Shown here in pieces: positions 29,075 through 38,655 of a stretch of 64,000 nt of DNA. The stretch covers positions 806,001 through 870,000 of the forward strand of contig NZ_BCWW01000001.1 in NCBI RefSeq assembly GCF_001894785.1, given 5' to 3'. Both the position numbers and the translations under genes were made by a program. This DNA is from Rhodococcoides fascians NBRC 12155 = LMG 3623 (lineage in GTDB: Bacteria > Actinomycetota > Actinomycetes > Mycobacteriales > Mycobacteriaceae). The notes beneath the pieces are model-generated. The model was not told the origin of the DNA and ran no database searches. It saw nothing but the letters and a program-made list of their open reading frames with translations. The stretch's first letter is position 1. Every line of letters begins with the position of its first letter.

Positions 29075-30033
29075 GCGGTCACCTCCGATCGGACGGAACC
29101 GTCGCGAGGGCCAGCAGGACCGTCGATTCGGTCCGCGCTGGCACCGGTGACCGCCAGCACCGACTGCTCGAGGCTCATCTGCTGCGGGCTCAACTCGCTC
29201 ACCCGGACGCCGCCTTCGACGAGCAGTTGATTGAGCAAGGCCGGATCAGGGTGTTCGATCACGAGCTGTTGCCCGTCGCGCTCGAGCACGGTGGCGTCCT
29301 CCACATCGGACAGGACCGTCACCGCGTCGGCGGGGTCGGGGGTACGCACGAGCACTCGGCCGGTGGGTTGTTGGAATGCAGAGAGCTGATCCTGCAGAAC
29401 GAGGCGACCTCGATCGAGTACTCCCACGCGGTCGCACAATTGCTCCACTTCGGCCAGCAGGTGGCTCGAGAGGAACACGGTTGTGCCCCGGGAATGCAAG
29501 TCCAGCAACAACTCTCGAATCTCGAGGATCCCCTGTGGATCGAGGCCATTGGTCGGCTCGTCGAGTATCAGCAGCTCGGGGGTGCGCATGAGCGCCGCGG
29601 CCAAGCCGAGGCGTTGCCGCATGCCGAGCGAGTACTGCTTGACCGGCCTGCGTCCGACCCCGGCGAGGCCCACCTGCTCGAGGGCCTCGCCGACGCGGGC
29701 GGTCCTGGTACGCCGGGAACCACCGGGGCCGGCCGCGTCGAGCAGCGTGAGGTTCCGGCGTCCGGAGAGGTTGGGGTAGGCGGCGGGGTTCTCGATCAGC
29801 GCACCCACCCGCGGCAGCACGCTCCTGCGTCGTCGCGGCATCTCCTCGCCGAGCACCTGCATCTGCCCGGAGGTGGCCAGGACCAGCCCGAGCAGCATCC
29901 GCACGGTCGTCGTCTTGCCGGAGCCGTTCGCGCCCACGAAGCCGTAGATGTCGCCGGCGCGTACGTCGAGGTCGACGCCGTCGACGGCCCGCACCGATCC
30001 GTAACGCTTGGTGAGGCCGGTCGTGCGGATCAT
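29071..30033 (-). CDS. ABC exporter ATP-binding protein
   Basis: A 320-residue ATPase of the ABC-2/CcmA (drug and lipid exporter) group. Walker A is GANGSGKTT, Q-loop ALIENPAAYPNLS, signature YSLGMRQRLGLA, Walker B LLILDEPTNGLD, with the SSHLL switch. A C-terminal extension of about 100 residues follows, common in this group. The ATG at 30033 overlaps the upstream gene by ATGA; the frame is open further upstream only as a shadow of that gene. Confidence 0.92.
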   Translation of the reverse strand: MIRTTGLTKRYGSVRAVDGVDLDVRAGDIYGFVGANGSGKTTTVRMLLGLVLATSGQMQVLGEEMPRRRRSVLPRVGALIENPAAYPNLSGRRNLTLLDAAGPGGSRRTRTARVGEALEQVGLAGVGRRPVKQYSLGMRQRLGLAAALMRTPELLILDEPTNGLDPQGILEIRELLLDLHSRGTTVFLSSHLLAEVEQLCDRVGVLDRGRLVLQDQLSAFQQPTGRVLVRTPDPADAVTVLSDVEDATVLERDGQQLVIEHPDPALLNQLLVEGGVRVSELSPQQMSLEQSVLAVTGASADRIDGPAGPRDGSVRSEVTA

Positions 30034-31157
30034 GTGGCTGCTCCTTCGAGCTGCTGGGCGGCGGTGGCCAAGGTTTCTGCGGTGACGGTGCCGGAGAGCA
30101 GATATCGGCGGCGGTCTCCGGCGGGCTCGGTGATCAGGACGTTCAGCGGTCCGATCGACAGCGCCACGCTGTCGCCGGTCACGACGGCGCCGGGAGCGGC
30201 CCGCAACTGGTCGACGAGCCCGCGCGCGGCGCGACGCGGCAGCGGAGCGGCGATCAGCTCGGTCACGCCACGGCCGTAGATCCCGACGGAACCCGGTCCG
30301 TCGCGGTCCCGCAGATCCAGTCCGGACAGAGTCGACGGAAGACGGGGAGAGTCGATCCCGTCGGCGAACGAGGCGATGTCGAGACCGTCCTGCTGCTGCA
30401 CATCGGTACCCGGGGGCGGGACGAATCGGACGGTGTCGGCATCGGGCATCTCGGGTGAGAAGTCCAGGAACGCGGTGCTGACAACAGGGCGAGCGGCCCC
30501 GCCGGCGAGCACGTCGACCTGCAGTGGCAGCCCGCTGTCGGGGTCGGCCCACACGTCGACCTCGGTGATGGTGCTCTGAGACTCGGCGGGGACGAGCCGC
30601 AGGCCAGGGGCGTCCCGGCCGGCGATTCGGCGGGTCGGCAGCCGGGTGACCTCGTCGGTGGTCGCCTCACTGAGCAACCGCTGCCCGAGCTCCGGCGGCA
30701 GTAGGTCGGCCTCGCGCGGCAGACGCAGGCTCGGTTCGGGGACCGGGTTTGCCACGGCCGTGTTCTGTTCGTAGTCCCATCTCCACAGCAGAGCCGGGGA
30801 CCGGTAGAGACCGCGTTCACCGGCGAGGCGGACGGTGTCGACGCGAAAGCTGTCCGGGGCGCGGTACCAGGCGCGCAGGGTCGTGGTGTCGCCCAGCAGA
30901 TCCGGTAGGCCGCCGAGTCCGTCGGTGACCGGCAGGGTGACGCCGCCAACGGCCTGGGCGTAGCCCGAATACGGTGTTGCGGTGGAGGACTGGACCCGAG
31001 ACAGCAGTTCCGCCGCACCGATGTCCGACGCGGCGACGGGCAGGCGCTCGATCACCGAGGGCGCGGCGACGAGCACGGCGATGCCGAGCACCACCGCCAG
31101 CCACCGCCACTGTCCACGCACCTCATCGACCGTACGGACGTAGCCGATGTGCCGCAT
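30030..31157 (-). CDS. LolA/RseB-like membrane-anchored protein linked to ABC exporter
   Basis: A 375-residue protein with a short cytoplasmic N-terminus, one membrane helix (LAVVLGIAVLVAAPSVI) and a large extracytoplasmic part. The segment with TPYSGYAQAVGGV, LRAWYRAPDSFRVDT and DPDSGLPLQVDV matches the lipid-binding LolA/RseB fold (MucB/RseB N-domain, DUF2092-like). It overlaps the ABC ATPase gene by ATGA and is probably the substrate-receiving or sensing part of the exporter. No sigma factor gene lies nearby, so an RseB-like anti-sigma role is less likely. No clear ribosome site before the ATG. Confidence 0.72.
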   Translation of the reverse strand: MRHIGYVRTVDEVRGQWRWLAVVLGIAVLVAAPSVIERLPVAASDIGAAELLSRVQSSTATPYSGYAQAVGGVTLPVTDGLGGLPDLLGDTTTLRAWYRAPDSFRVDTVRLAGERGLYRSPALLWRWDYEQNTAVANPVPEPSLRLPREADLLPPELGQRLLSEATTDEVTRLPTRRIAGRDAPGLRLVPAESQSTITEVDVWADPDSGLPLQVDVLAGGAARPVVSTAFLDFSPEMPDADTVRFVPPPGTDVQQQDGLDIASFADGIDSPRLPSTLSGLDLRDRDGPGSVGIYGRGVTELIAAPLPRRAARGLVDQLRAAPGAVVTGDSVALSIGPLNVLITEPAGDRRRYLLSGTVTAETLATAAQQLEGAAT

Positions 31158-31179
31158 GTGCGTGGTACAAAACTCGCGG

Positions 31180-32277
31180 CTAGCGGACGAGCACGAACTC
31201 CGCGAGACCGTAACTCACACCGTTGATCTGGAGCTCGATCGAGTGCGGGCCGGGGTAGTACTTGCGTGTGGTCAACGTTCTGAACGAGTGTCGGCGCACT
31301 ACCTCGATGCTCTCTCCGGGCGCGACTGTCTTGGTCGTCAGCTTGAACGTTTTCCCTGTCACTCCGCCGTTCGCTTTGGTGTGGTGCACGACGTAGTCGA
31401 TCGCGATCTTTGCGGGCTCGACGCCGACGTTGCGAATTTTCGCGGTGAATCCCAGGCTCTCGCCGATCTGCAACTCGGTCACGTCCACGGCAGGGCCCGT
31501 CACCTCGAGTTCGGCCGGGGAGAAACCCAATAACGCGAGCGCGTCGGTGTTCCCCTTCTTGATCACCGTCCGAAGCGCATGGCGCGCAAGCCGGTCGGTG
31601 TTGGCGTCCGGCTCGCCCAGCCACCGTGCCGCGGTCCCGACGACGACATCCGGGATGTCTCGGCTGAAGTCGTTGAGGTGGTTGGCAACCGACCGCCGAA
31701 CGTAGTCGCTGTCGTCTCGGTACAGCCTGTCCAGAATCGGCACGGTCACGCCGGGGCGCGCAAGTATTTCGGGCACTCTCACCGACCACGGCAAGTACGG
31801 TCGAGTGCCTTCCGACGCGAGGCGGCGAACGTGTTCGTCCGGTGATTGCGTCCACTCGGCCGCGATGGCGAGAGCCCGATCCAGATCGGTTCGGAGGAAG
31901 GTCCGGATGGCGAATTCGGAGGTCAGTCGGCCGGTGAGCTCGGCGAGCAAGGACATCCCGTCGTCGAACGCGGTCGCAGTGCGCTCGTCGACGGCCTTCG
32001 ATGCGACGGCGCTGGTCACGGGCCAGACCGACCAGCCTCGAAAGTCGGGATCCGCAGCGGCCAGTCGGATGGTCCGAGCGAACTGGGCGTAGTCGCCCGG
32101 CAGCCCTGTCAGTAGCGCGTCACGCAGCAGGTCGGCGCGGGCTCGGAGTGCGAGTGGAGCCAACCCGTCCGACGACTCTCGAAGCAACGACAAATCCGCT
32201 TTCGGAGCAGCCGTACGAATGGTCCGAAACAGCGTGTGGGCTGCGTCCGGACCGAGTAGTTCATCGGCGAAGGGCAT
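31180..32277 (-). CDS. AlkC-type DNA glycosylase with Ig-like C-terminal domain
   Basis: A 365-residue HEAT-like-repeat alkylation repair protein. The first 250 residues are helical repeats (for example FDDGMSLLAELTGRLTSEFA, YVRRSVANHLNDFSRDIPD), of the AlkC/AlkD superfamily that removes alkylated bases without base flipping. From about residue 255 a beta-rich region (GESLGFTAKIRNVGVEP, VAPGESIEVVRRHSF) looks like the immunoglobulin-like domain known in one AlkC subgroup. Its stop lies 22 nt before the LolA-like gene on the same strand, so read-through into the exporter operon is likely. Confidence 0.82.
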   Translation of the reverse strand: MPFADELLGPDAAHTLFRTIRTAAPKADLSLLRESSDGLAPLALRARADLLRDALLTGLPGDYAQFARTIRLAAADPDFRGWSVWPVTSAVASKAVDERTATAFDDGMSLLAELTGRLTSEFAIRTFLRTDLDRALAIAAEWTQSPDEHVRRLASEGTRPYLPWSVRVPEILARPGVTVPILDRLYRDDSDYVRRSVANHLNDFSRDIPDVVVGTAARWLGEPDANTDRLARHALRTVIKKGNTDALALLGFSPAELEVTGPAVDVTELQIGESLGFTAKIRNVGVEPAKIAIDYVVHHTKANGGVTGKTFKLTTKTVAPGESIEVVRRHSFRTLTTRKYYPGPHSIELQINGVSYGLAEFVLVR

Positions 32278-32580
32278 GGGAGCTTCTTACCCGACGCATC
32301 GCGTTCGTTCGGAGGCGGACCGAAGGTCCGGATTATTCGGCGAAACACCCGATTCTCGACTGCCTGAACGGCAGCAGTGTAAAAAGAACTGCGATTACCT
32401 TCGCGAAACACAATGTGCTGAAACGCTGGTCAATGCGGGTTTTCGGTGGTGAAGTATCGAATTCCGGTCTCGGTCCGATCATTCTGTGCAACGCGCTACG
32501 AACCTGGGGGGTCGCATCGTGCTCGTCGTCGACTCGAACCGACTCGTGAGCCCGGTGTACCGAGCCGATGAGCGATCGCG
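32278..32580. other. Divergent intergenic region
   Basis: About 300 bases between the AlkC start and the broken GGDEF-EAL gene, with lower GC content than the flanks. It contains a 6-bp hairpin CGGACC-GAA-GGTCCG (32316-32330). No gene is visible. Confidence 0.5.
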
Positions 32581-34858
32581 GTGAGCGGGTGGCTCTGGGT
32601 GGTGATCCTCAACGGGATCACCGCTGCTGCGTACTCGGGGATCGTGCTGCTCATCGTCCGAGGGCTGTTGCGAACCGGGCAGTTTCGTAACAACCGGCTC
32701 GCGGTCGCCACCGCCGCGATCTTCACGACGTGTGCCGCCCACCATTTGATCCATGCGTGGCATCTGACGGCCGGGCTCGGCACTCACGCATCGCATCTCG
32801 GTACCGATTCCGGCATGGGACCCCTGGACGCGATGCGGGAGTCGATGGGCGGGACCGTCGACGTGATGGTGGCGGCCTCGACGGCACTCGCCGGCGTCGT
32901 CTACCTGGGGATGCGCCGCTTCTACGGACCGTTGCTCCGCTCACCTGCGATGTTCGACGACGCGAGCGAGGCCCGGTATCGGCAGCTGGCGGCGAACCTC
33001 CCGCACACGTCGGTGCTGGTCGTCGATCGCGACCTGCGATTCATTCTCGTCGAAGGTGCCGGACTGCTGGCGGAAGGATACGACCCGCGGCGGATGGAGG
33101 GGCAGCTGCTGCAAGACACTGTCCCGCCGGAGGTCAATGCCCGGCTGAAGCCGTTCTACACAGCGGCCATCGATGGGGAGGAGTCGTCCTTCGACTCCGT
33201 AGGTTCCCGGACGGGTGCGATCTTCGCCGTGAAGACCAGACCTCTGCGCGATGACACAGGTCGAATCGTCGGCGCGATGGTGCTGTCCGAGGACGTCACT
33301 GCCGAGCGTGAGGCGCGCGCCGAGCTCGAGCAGGCGCGCGCGTTCCGTGATGCGGTGCTGACGGCATCGCCGGACGTCACCATCGTCACCGATGTCGAGA
33401 CCGGGACCGTGAAGTGGGCCTCGCGCAACGTCAGGTCGTTGTTGACCGGGCCGAACCAGGACGGCTCACCCGGCGACACCGCCGCCCCCGAGGACGGGTT
33501 GGAGTCGGTGGTGCCCGAGGACATCGACGTCGTCCGGGCAGCGGACCGGGACGCTGCCTCCCTGCCGGATGGGGAGAGCGTCAGCATCCGGTACCGGGTG
33601 CGTGCGGCGGACGGCTCGCACCGGCGCTGCCGCGGCGGTGCTGTTCTGCGATTTGGACGGGTTCAAACGAATCAACGACACCGGCGGCCATGCGGCCGGT
33701 GACGCCGTGCTGGTCGAGGTCGCTCGCCGATTGCGTTCGGTGCTGCGGGCCGAGGACTCGATCGCCCGCGTCGGCGGCGACGAGTTCGTTCTGGTCCTCG
33801 ATGCGTTGCCTGCGGAGAACGGGACAGGCAAGCCTGCGGGCGGCGCGCTTGCCGCACAGGTCGCCGAACGAATCCGGACGGTACTCGCAGCGCCCATCGC
33901 GTACGGAGGCCGTGAGTACGTGGTGTCGGCAAGCGTCGGGATGGTGTTGGTCCGCCGGGGCGTCAGTGCTCAGGAAGCGCTGCGCGATGCGGACTCCGCG
34001 ATGTACCGGGCGAAGCAATTGGGCAAGGACCGAATCGAACTGTTCGACGACGCGCTGCGGGTGCACGCGATCGAGCGTGCGTACATCGAACAGACCCTGA
34101 GGGACGCGCTCGATCCTGATCGGGTCGGTTCCGCGACGTTCGGTGTGGCCTACCAACCGGTCTACGATCTCGGCAGTCGTCGACTGGTCAGTTTCGAGGC
34201 GCTCGCTCGCCTGCGGGACAGCACGGGCACAGCGATTTCACCCGACAGATTCATCCCGGTGGCCGAGGACACGGGACTCATTTCCGATCTGGGTGAGCGC
34301 GTGCTCGACGACGCTCTCGGCACCCTCGCGCGGTGGCGATCCGAGAACCCGCCTACCTCCGCGTCCGACGCGCCCGTCACGATGGCCGTGAATCTCAGTG
34401 CCCGACAGGCTCAACACGTCGACATTTGTGCGGCAGTGGAAACAGCCCTCGAGCGGCATCGCATGGCTCCGGGGGACCTCGTTCTCGAGCTCACCGAGTC
34501 CGTGTTGCTCGATTCCGGCTCGTCGGTCCTGCGTCAGCTCGGCTAATTACGCACACTGGGTGTGGGAATCGCCATCGACGACTTCGGAACGGGCTTCGCG
34601 AGCCTGCGATACCTCGCTACGCTGCCGGTGAGCGCTGTGAAGTTAGACCGGTCCTTCACGTCCAGCATTACCAGTGACGCGACGAGCAGCAGCATCGTCG
34701 GAGCAATCATCAATCTGGCCCGCGATCTGAAACTGGGCTGCGTGGTCGAGGGCATCGAAACTCTCGACCAACTCGAAGCGCTGCCCAATTCTGTTCAGGG
34801 ACAGGGCTATCTGCTGGGCAGGCCTGCCGAGATCGCGTCGGATACCTGGAATCCCTGA
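32581..34858 (+). pseudogene. Decayed PAS-GGDEF-EAL cyclic-di-GMP enzyme
   Basis: Three pieces of one gene. (1) 32581-about 33630: three or four membrane helices, then PAS-like regions (YRQLAANLPHTSVLVVDRDL and FRDAVLTASPDVTIVTDVE). (2) From about 33625 in another frame: a GGDEF domain with GGDEF intact but lacking its usual start (the DxLTGLPNR region), so an out-of-frame deletion has occurred. (3) An EAL domain with FEALARL, LELTES, DDFGTG, KLDRSF and VVEGIE, cut by an in-frame TAA at 34544-34546 between RQLG and LRTLG. Every residue needed for phosphodiesterase activity seems present apart from that stop. A single G-to-T change of GAA would explain it. Confidence 0.85.
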
Positions 34859-34861
34859 GCC

Positions 34862-36109
34862 TCACCGCGGGGTTGCCGAGGCCCGTCGAGCCAGGGTTGC
34901 CACTCCCAGTAGAAGTACCAGCACCAAGGCCGCAAGTCCGGTCATGGCTGCGGTTGCGGACATCGAGAGGGTGGCGATTCCGATTCCCACGGCCGGAATG
35001 CCCAGGCCGAGGTATGCGATCAGGAACAGTCCGGCCAAGGCCTCGCTTCGTTCGGCCGGTGCCGCCATCGCGGCGACGGCTCCCACTGCGGCCTTGAACA
35101 GGACGCCCGCCCCGATTCCGGCCACGACGCCGCCGACCAGGAATGTCGGCAGGCTCAGGGTGTGCATTCCGATCACCAACGCGATCAGACCGAGGGCTTC
35201 GGCCGAGATGCCGAGTGAGAGTTTCGCTGTGCTCGACATGCGACTGGTCATCGTCTGCGCGAGCGCTGCCGTGCCGAACACCGCGAACACGGTGGCACCG
35301 CTGAGGGCGCGGGACGGATGGTCGAGTGTGCCCGCCACGAATCCCGGTGCCACCGAGGTGAACACACCGAACACTGCGAACGACGCGAAACCGGCTGCGG
35401 CAGCGGCGAAGTACCCGGCGCGATCACCGTGATCGGCACTGATTCGCTGCGGGCGATAGGCGGGCCGCTCCGGCATTTCGGCCACGGTCTCGGGTACCAG
35501 CGCGACACCGACGACAGCGACGACGATCAGTACCGCGAACACGAGATACGGGGTGTGCAGGGGAGCCGCGACGAACTGCGCCAGGAACCCGGCTACCAAC
35601 GGCCCGACGCCGAGTCCGCCGATGTTCGCTGCGGTGGAGACCTTCTCGAATCGCTGGCCGGACGCGGTCGGCCGGTGCGTGGAATGCAGCTCGTGCAGGT
35701 AGGCCGTAGCGGTCGCGGTGAGTGCTCCGACGCCGAGTCCGGTGATGAGCCGTGCGACGAGCAGTAGAGGAAGTGCAGTGCCGCTGAGGAACATGACCGC
35801 AGCCACCAATTCGAGCAGCAACGCGGCGATCAAGACCTTCTTCCGGCCCACCCAGTCCGAGACATGTCCGGCCAGAACAAGACTGACGATCACGCCGACG
35901 GCGTAGGCCGCGAACACGATCGTGACCATGAACGTCGAGAAGCCGTCACGCACCTGATAGAGCGGGTACAGCGGGCTGGGCACGGTGGAGAACGCCATCG
36001 CGGTGAGGAATGCCGCCGCAACCACCCAGAAGCCGACGCCGTGTCGACGAGTCGAGGTCGGTGAGTGAGTCTGTTCCGGCGGAGCGGCGGGCAGGGTGTC
36101 GTGGGACAT
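34862..36109 (-). CDS. MFS transporter, drug-efflux-like
   Basis: A 415-residue carrier with 12 predicted membrane segments. The loop motif GHVSDWVGRKKVL after helix 2 and RLITGLGVGALTATATAYL in helix 4-5 are those of the major facilitator superfamily, resembling sugar-efflux and multidrug groups. The substrate is unknown. It is divergent from a LysR regulator gene, which suggests inducible expression. A basic cytoplasmic N-terminal tail of about 25 residues precedes helix 1. Confidence 0.88.
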   Translation of the reverse strand: MSHDTLPAAPPEQTHSPTSTRRHGVGFWVVAAAFLTAMAFSTVPSPLYPLYQVRDGFSTFMVTIVFAAYAVGVIVSLVLAGHVSDWVGRKKVLIAALLLELVAAVMFLSGTALPLLLVARLITGLGVGALTATATAYLHELHSTHRPTASGQRFEKVSTAANIGGLGVGPLVAGFLAQFVAAPLHTPYLVFAVLIVVAVVGVALVPETVAEMPERPAYRPQRISADHGDRAGYFAAAAAGFASFAVFGVFTSVAPGFVAGTLDHPSRALSGATVFAVFGTAALAQTMTSRMSSTAKLSLGISAEALGLIALVIGMHTLSLPTFLVGGVVAGIGAGVLFKAAVGAVAAMAAPAERSEALAGLFLIAYLGLGIPAVGIGIATLSMSATAAMTGLAALVLVLLLGVATLARRASATPR

Positions 36110-36197
36110 GTCGTTCTCCGAAGTCGGTGTTGTTCGTTCGGATACGACTGTCCTCGGACTCGACGATCACGTCCAACGAAGAAAAACGCTGACAACT

Positions 36198-36212
36198 ATC
36201 TCGATATGCGAT
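36198..36212. promoter_or_regulatory. Possible LysR operator
   Basis: ATC-TCGATATGC-GAT has the T-N11-A dyad form of LysR boxes. It lies in the 112-nt divergent region, 10 nt upstream of the LysR start. Position and form are the only support. Confidence 0.3.
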
Positions 36213-36221
36213 CATCGACGG

Positions 36222-37106
36222 ATGGAGCTGCGCCACCTCGAATACTTCGTCGCGGTCAGTGAAGAACAGAACTTCACCCGTGCCGCTGCCCGTCTGCATA
36301 TCGTTCAATCTGCGGTTTCGGCGGCGATCAAGTCCCTCGAACGAGAACTGGGTGCATCGCTGCTCGATCGCAACTCCAAGCGTGTGCTGCTGACCGAGGC
36401 CGGCCGGGCTCTGCTTCCCCGTGCTCGGGTGGTACTCGATGCCGCTCGCGATGCCCGTGATGCGGTCGACGACGTTCGAGGCGGCCTGCGCGGCACCGTC
36501 AGAATCGGCACGTTGACCTCGATCAAGCTGATCGACCTTCCCGGTCTGCTGGGCGAGTACCACCGCCGGTTTCCGCACGTCCAGCTCATCACCGGCGCAG
36601 CGCCGTCGGGCACTCAGGGGTTACTCGAATCGGTGGCAGACGGCCGACTGGACCTCGCGTTCGTCTCCGACTCCGGCCGACGGCCCGCCGGGATCGACGT
36701 GCGAGAACTCGCGTCGTCGGTATTGGATCTGGTGCTCCCGTCGGACCACCCCCTGGCCGAACGAGAGTCCTTGACGCTGGACGACATTGCACCGTACGAC
36801 TTCATCGACTCGCCGATCGGCTTCGGAAATCGCGCGGTGGCCGACCGCGCGTTCGCCGACGCGGGATTGCAACGACGCGTGAGCATCGAAATCACCGATA
36901 TCTCCACCGGCGTTGCCTACGTCCGCAACGGCCTCGGGATATCGCTGCTACCCCGGTTCGTCCTGACCGAGCGGAGCGGTGTGGTCGTCACCACGGTGTC
37001 GAAAGTGGATCTGACGTGGCCGCTCGCGGTTGCGACCTCGTCGACTCGCGCTCCGAGCGCGGCGGTACGTGCCCTGCTGGGCGTGCTCGACGAATTTCTC
37101 GCCTGA
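36222..37106 (+). CDS. LysR-family transcriptional regulator
   Basis: A 294-residue regulator. The N-terminal helix-turn-helix is typical (MELRHLEYFVAVSEEQNFTR, then LHIVQSAVSAAIKSLE and LLTEAGRALLPRA). The C-terminal effector domain contains VRIGTLTSIKL and DLVLPSDHPLA. The ATG at 36222 begins the family sequence; the frame is open upstream into the divergent promoter. It probably controls the divergent MFS gene. Confidence 0.92.
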   Translation: MELRHLEYFVAVSEEQNFTRAAARLHIVQSAVSAAIKSLERELGASLLDRNSKRVLLTEAGRALLPRARVVLDAARDARDAVDDVRGGLRGTVRIGTLTSIKLIDLPGLLGEYHRRFPHVQLITGAAPSGTQGLLESVADGRLDLAFVSDSGRRPAGIDVRELASSVLDLVLPSDHPLAERESLTLDDIAPYDFIDSPIGFGNRAVADRAFADAGLQRRVSIEITDISTGVAYVRNGLGISLLPRFVLTERSGVVVTTVSKVDLTWPLAVATSSTRAPSAAVRALLGVLDEFLA

Positions 37107-37156
37107 GCTGCGGTAACCGGGAAGCATTGCACGCTGCGACGCGTTCAACACGAGTA

Positions 37157-38248
37157 ATGGATGATCTTCTGGTTGCCCCCACTCGACTCTGGACACCCTC
37201 GCGTGTCCTGGTCACCAAGTCTGCGTCCGAGTTACCCCACACCGCGGAAATTCTCCGTCGGTGCGAAGCAGCAGGCGTCGCCGACATCGACATTCTGTCC
37301 GGTGACCGCCTCACCGGACTGCGTGGTGAGTCCGAGCGCGAGACCTACGCACGAGCCAAGTCGACGATGGCCGTGGTGGTCGCTCCGCCGAGTGTGCTGA
37401 AACCGCAACCGATTCCGCCGAGCGCGGACTGGCGGATCGACCTGGCGAAAGGATGCCCGGCGCATTGCCAGTACTGCTATCTCGCCGGCTCGTTGTCTGG
37501 TCCGCCGATCACCAGGGTCTTCGCCAACCTCGACGACGTGTTGGCCGGTATCGGCACTCACGCAGGCCGCGGTTCCATCACCTCCGGCACCGATGAGCGC
37601 GGGCACGAAGGCACCACATTCGAGTTATCCTGCTACACCGATCCTTTGGGGATCGAACACGTGACGGGCTCTCTTGCCGAGGCCGTTCGCAGAGTGGGCG
37701 CGGGCGTGTACGGGGACGACGTATCGCTGCGTTTCACCACCAAGTTCGACGACGTCCGCGAGTTGGTGACGCTCGACCACGGCCGCCGAACGCGAGTTCG
37801 GCTGTCGGTCAACGCCGATGACATCGCTCACCGCTTCGAGGGCGGCACGGCACGTATGCCGGCTCGGATAGAAGCTCTGCGGCAGTTGGCACTGGCCGGT
37901 TACCGAGTGGGGTTGACGATCGCGCCGATCATGCCGATCCCGCAGTGGCGCGAGCAGTACGGTCGATTGCTCGCGAACGTCGCCGACGCGTTGCGCGATG
38001 TGCCCGATCTCGATCTGACCGCCGAAATCATCACTCACCGCTTCACGCCGTCGAGCAAGGATGTGTTGTTGAGCTGGTATCCGGGAACGAAACTGGAGAT
38101 GGACGAGGGCGCGCGCACAGCGAAGAGAAACAAGTTCGGCGGCGTGAAATACGTCTATCCGAAGGACACGATGGCCGAGATGCGCAGCTGGTTCGTCGAC
38201 GAACTTCGCGACGTTCTGCCCGACGCGCAGCTGCTGTACTGGACGTGA
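37157..38248 (+). CDS. Spore photoproduct lyase-like radical SAM protein
   Basis: A 363-residue radical S-adenosylmethionine enzyme of the SPL family. The 4Fe-4S motif is C100-x3-C104-x2-C107 (CPAHCQYCYLAG), with tyrosines 106 and 108 placed as in the SPL radical-relay pair. Cys159 in FELSCYTDPLGIEH aligns with the hydrogen-donor cysteine of Bacillus SPL. The C-terminus YPKDTMAEMRSWF and the end LLYWT are family-like. True SPL repairs the spore thymine dimer. Rhodococcus-type bacteria do not sporulate, so the substrate is open. Start at ATG 37157; the upstream frame belongs to lysR shadow. Confidence 0.85.
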   Translation: MDDLLVAPTRLWTPSRVLVTKSASELPHTAEILRRCEAAGVADIDILSGDRLTGLRGESERETYARAKSTMAVVVAPPSVLKPQPIPPSADWRIDLAKGCPAHCQYCYLAGSLSGPPITRVFANLDDVLAGIGTHAGRGSITSGTDERGHEGTTFELSCYTDPLGIEHVTGSLAEAVRRVGAGVYGDDVSLRFTTKFDDVRELVTLDHGRRTRVRLSVNADDIAHRFEGGTARMPARIEALRQLALAGYRVGLTIAPIMPIPQWREQYGRLLANVADALRDVPDLDLTAEIITHRFTPSSKDVLLSWYPGTKLEMDEGARTAKRNKFGGVKYVYPKDTMAEMRSWFVDELRDVLPDAQLLYWT

Positions 38249-38252
38249 ACCG

Positions 38253-38621
38253 TCACAGGGCATCGAATCGGTCTCGCGCTCGGTCGATGTCGTCCATGTG
38301 CGTGCTTGCCCACGCCAGCAGGACGTCGACGGGAGTTCGAAGTGTTTTGCCCAGGGGAGTGATTCGATATTCCACTGCCACCGGGCGGGTGCTCAGCACC
38401 GTGCGTTCGATGATTCCGTTGCGTTCGAGCTTCCGCAGCGTTGCGGTGAGGGACTTCTGAGTCACCTCGGGAATCCCGCGGCGGAGATCGTTGAATCGGC
38501 AGGGGCGCTCGCACAATTCGTTGAGTACTTGCAGTGACCATTTGTCGAGCACCTGATCCAACAATTCGCGGTGCGGGGCAGTGATCGTGAGTTCTGCGGT
38601 GCCGTCGGCGGTATCGGTCAT
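38253..38621 (-). CDS. HxlR-family transcriptional regulator
   Basis: A 122-residue winged-helix regulator: DKWSLQVLNELCERPCRFNDLRRGIP, in parts DKWSLQVLNELCERP and CRFNDLRRGIP, then SLTATLRKLERNGII and the wing EYRITPLGKTL. HxlR proteins bind as dimers to palindromes and often sense reactive electrophiles through cysteines; two cysteines lie close to the recognition region. Divergent from a RidA-family gene with a perfect dyad between them. Confidence 0.9.
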   Translation of the reverse strand: MTDTADGTAELTITAPHRELLDQVLDKWSLQVLNELCERPCRFNDLRRGIPEVTQKSLTATLRKLERNGIIERTVLSTRPVAVEYRITPLGKTLRTPVDVLLAWASTHMDDIDRARDRFDAL

Positions 38622-38655
38622 GAAACCAGGTTCCCTTGAAGTGTCCTTTGTGTAC

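Noticed and set aside
30034-30552. N-terminal extension of the ABC ATPase frame
   Set aside because: It is Arg-rich shadow sequence of the LolA-like gene; the ATGA overlap fixes the true start at 30033.
27067-32277. Genomic island inserted at tRNA-Thr
   Set aside because: No direct repeat of the tRNA 3' end, no integrase and no transposase were seen. The region looks accessory but insertion at the tRNA is unsupported.
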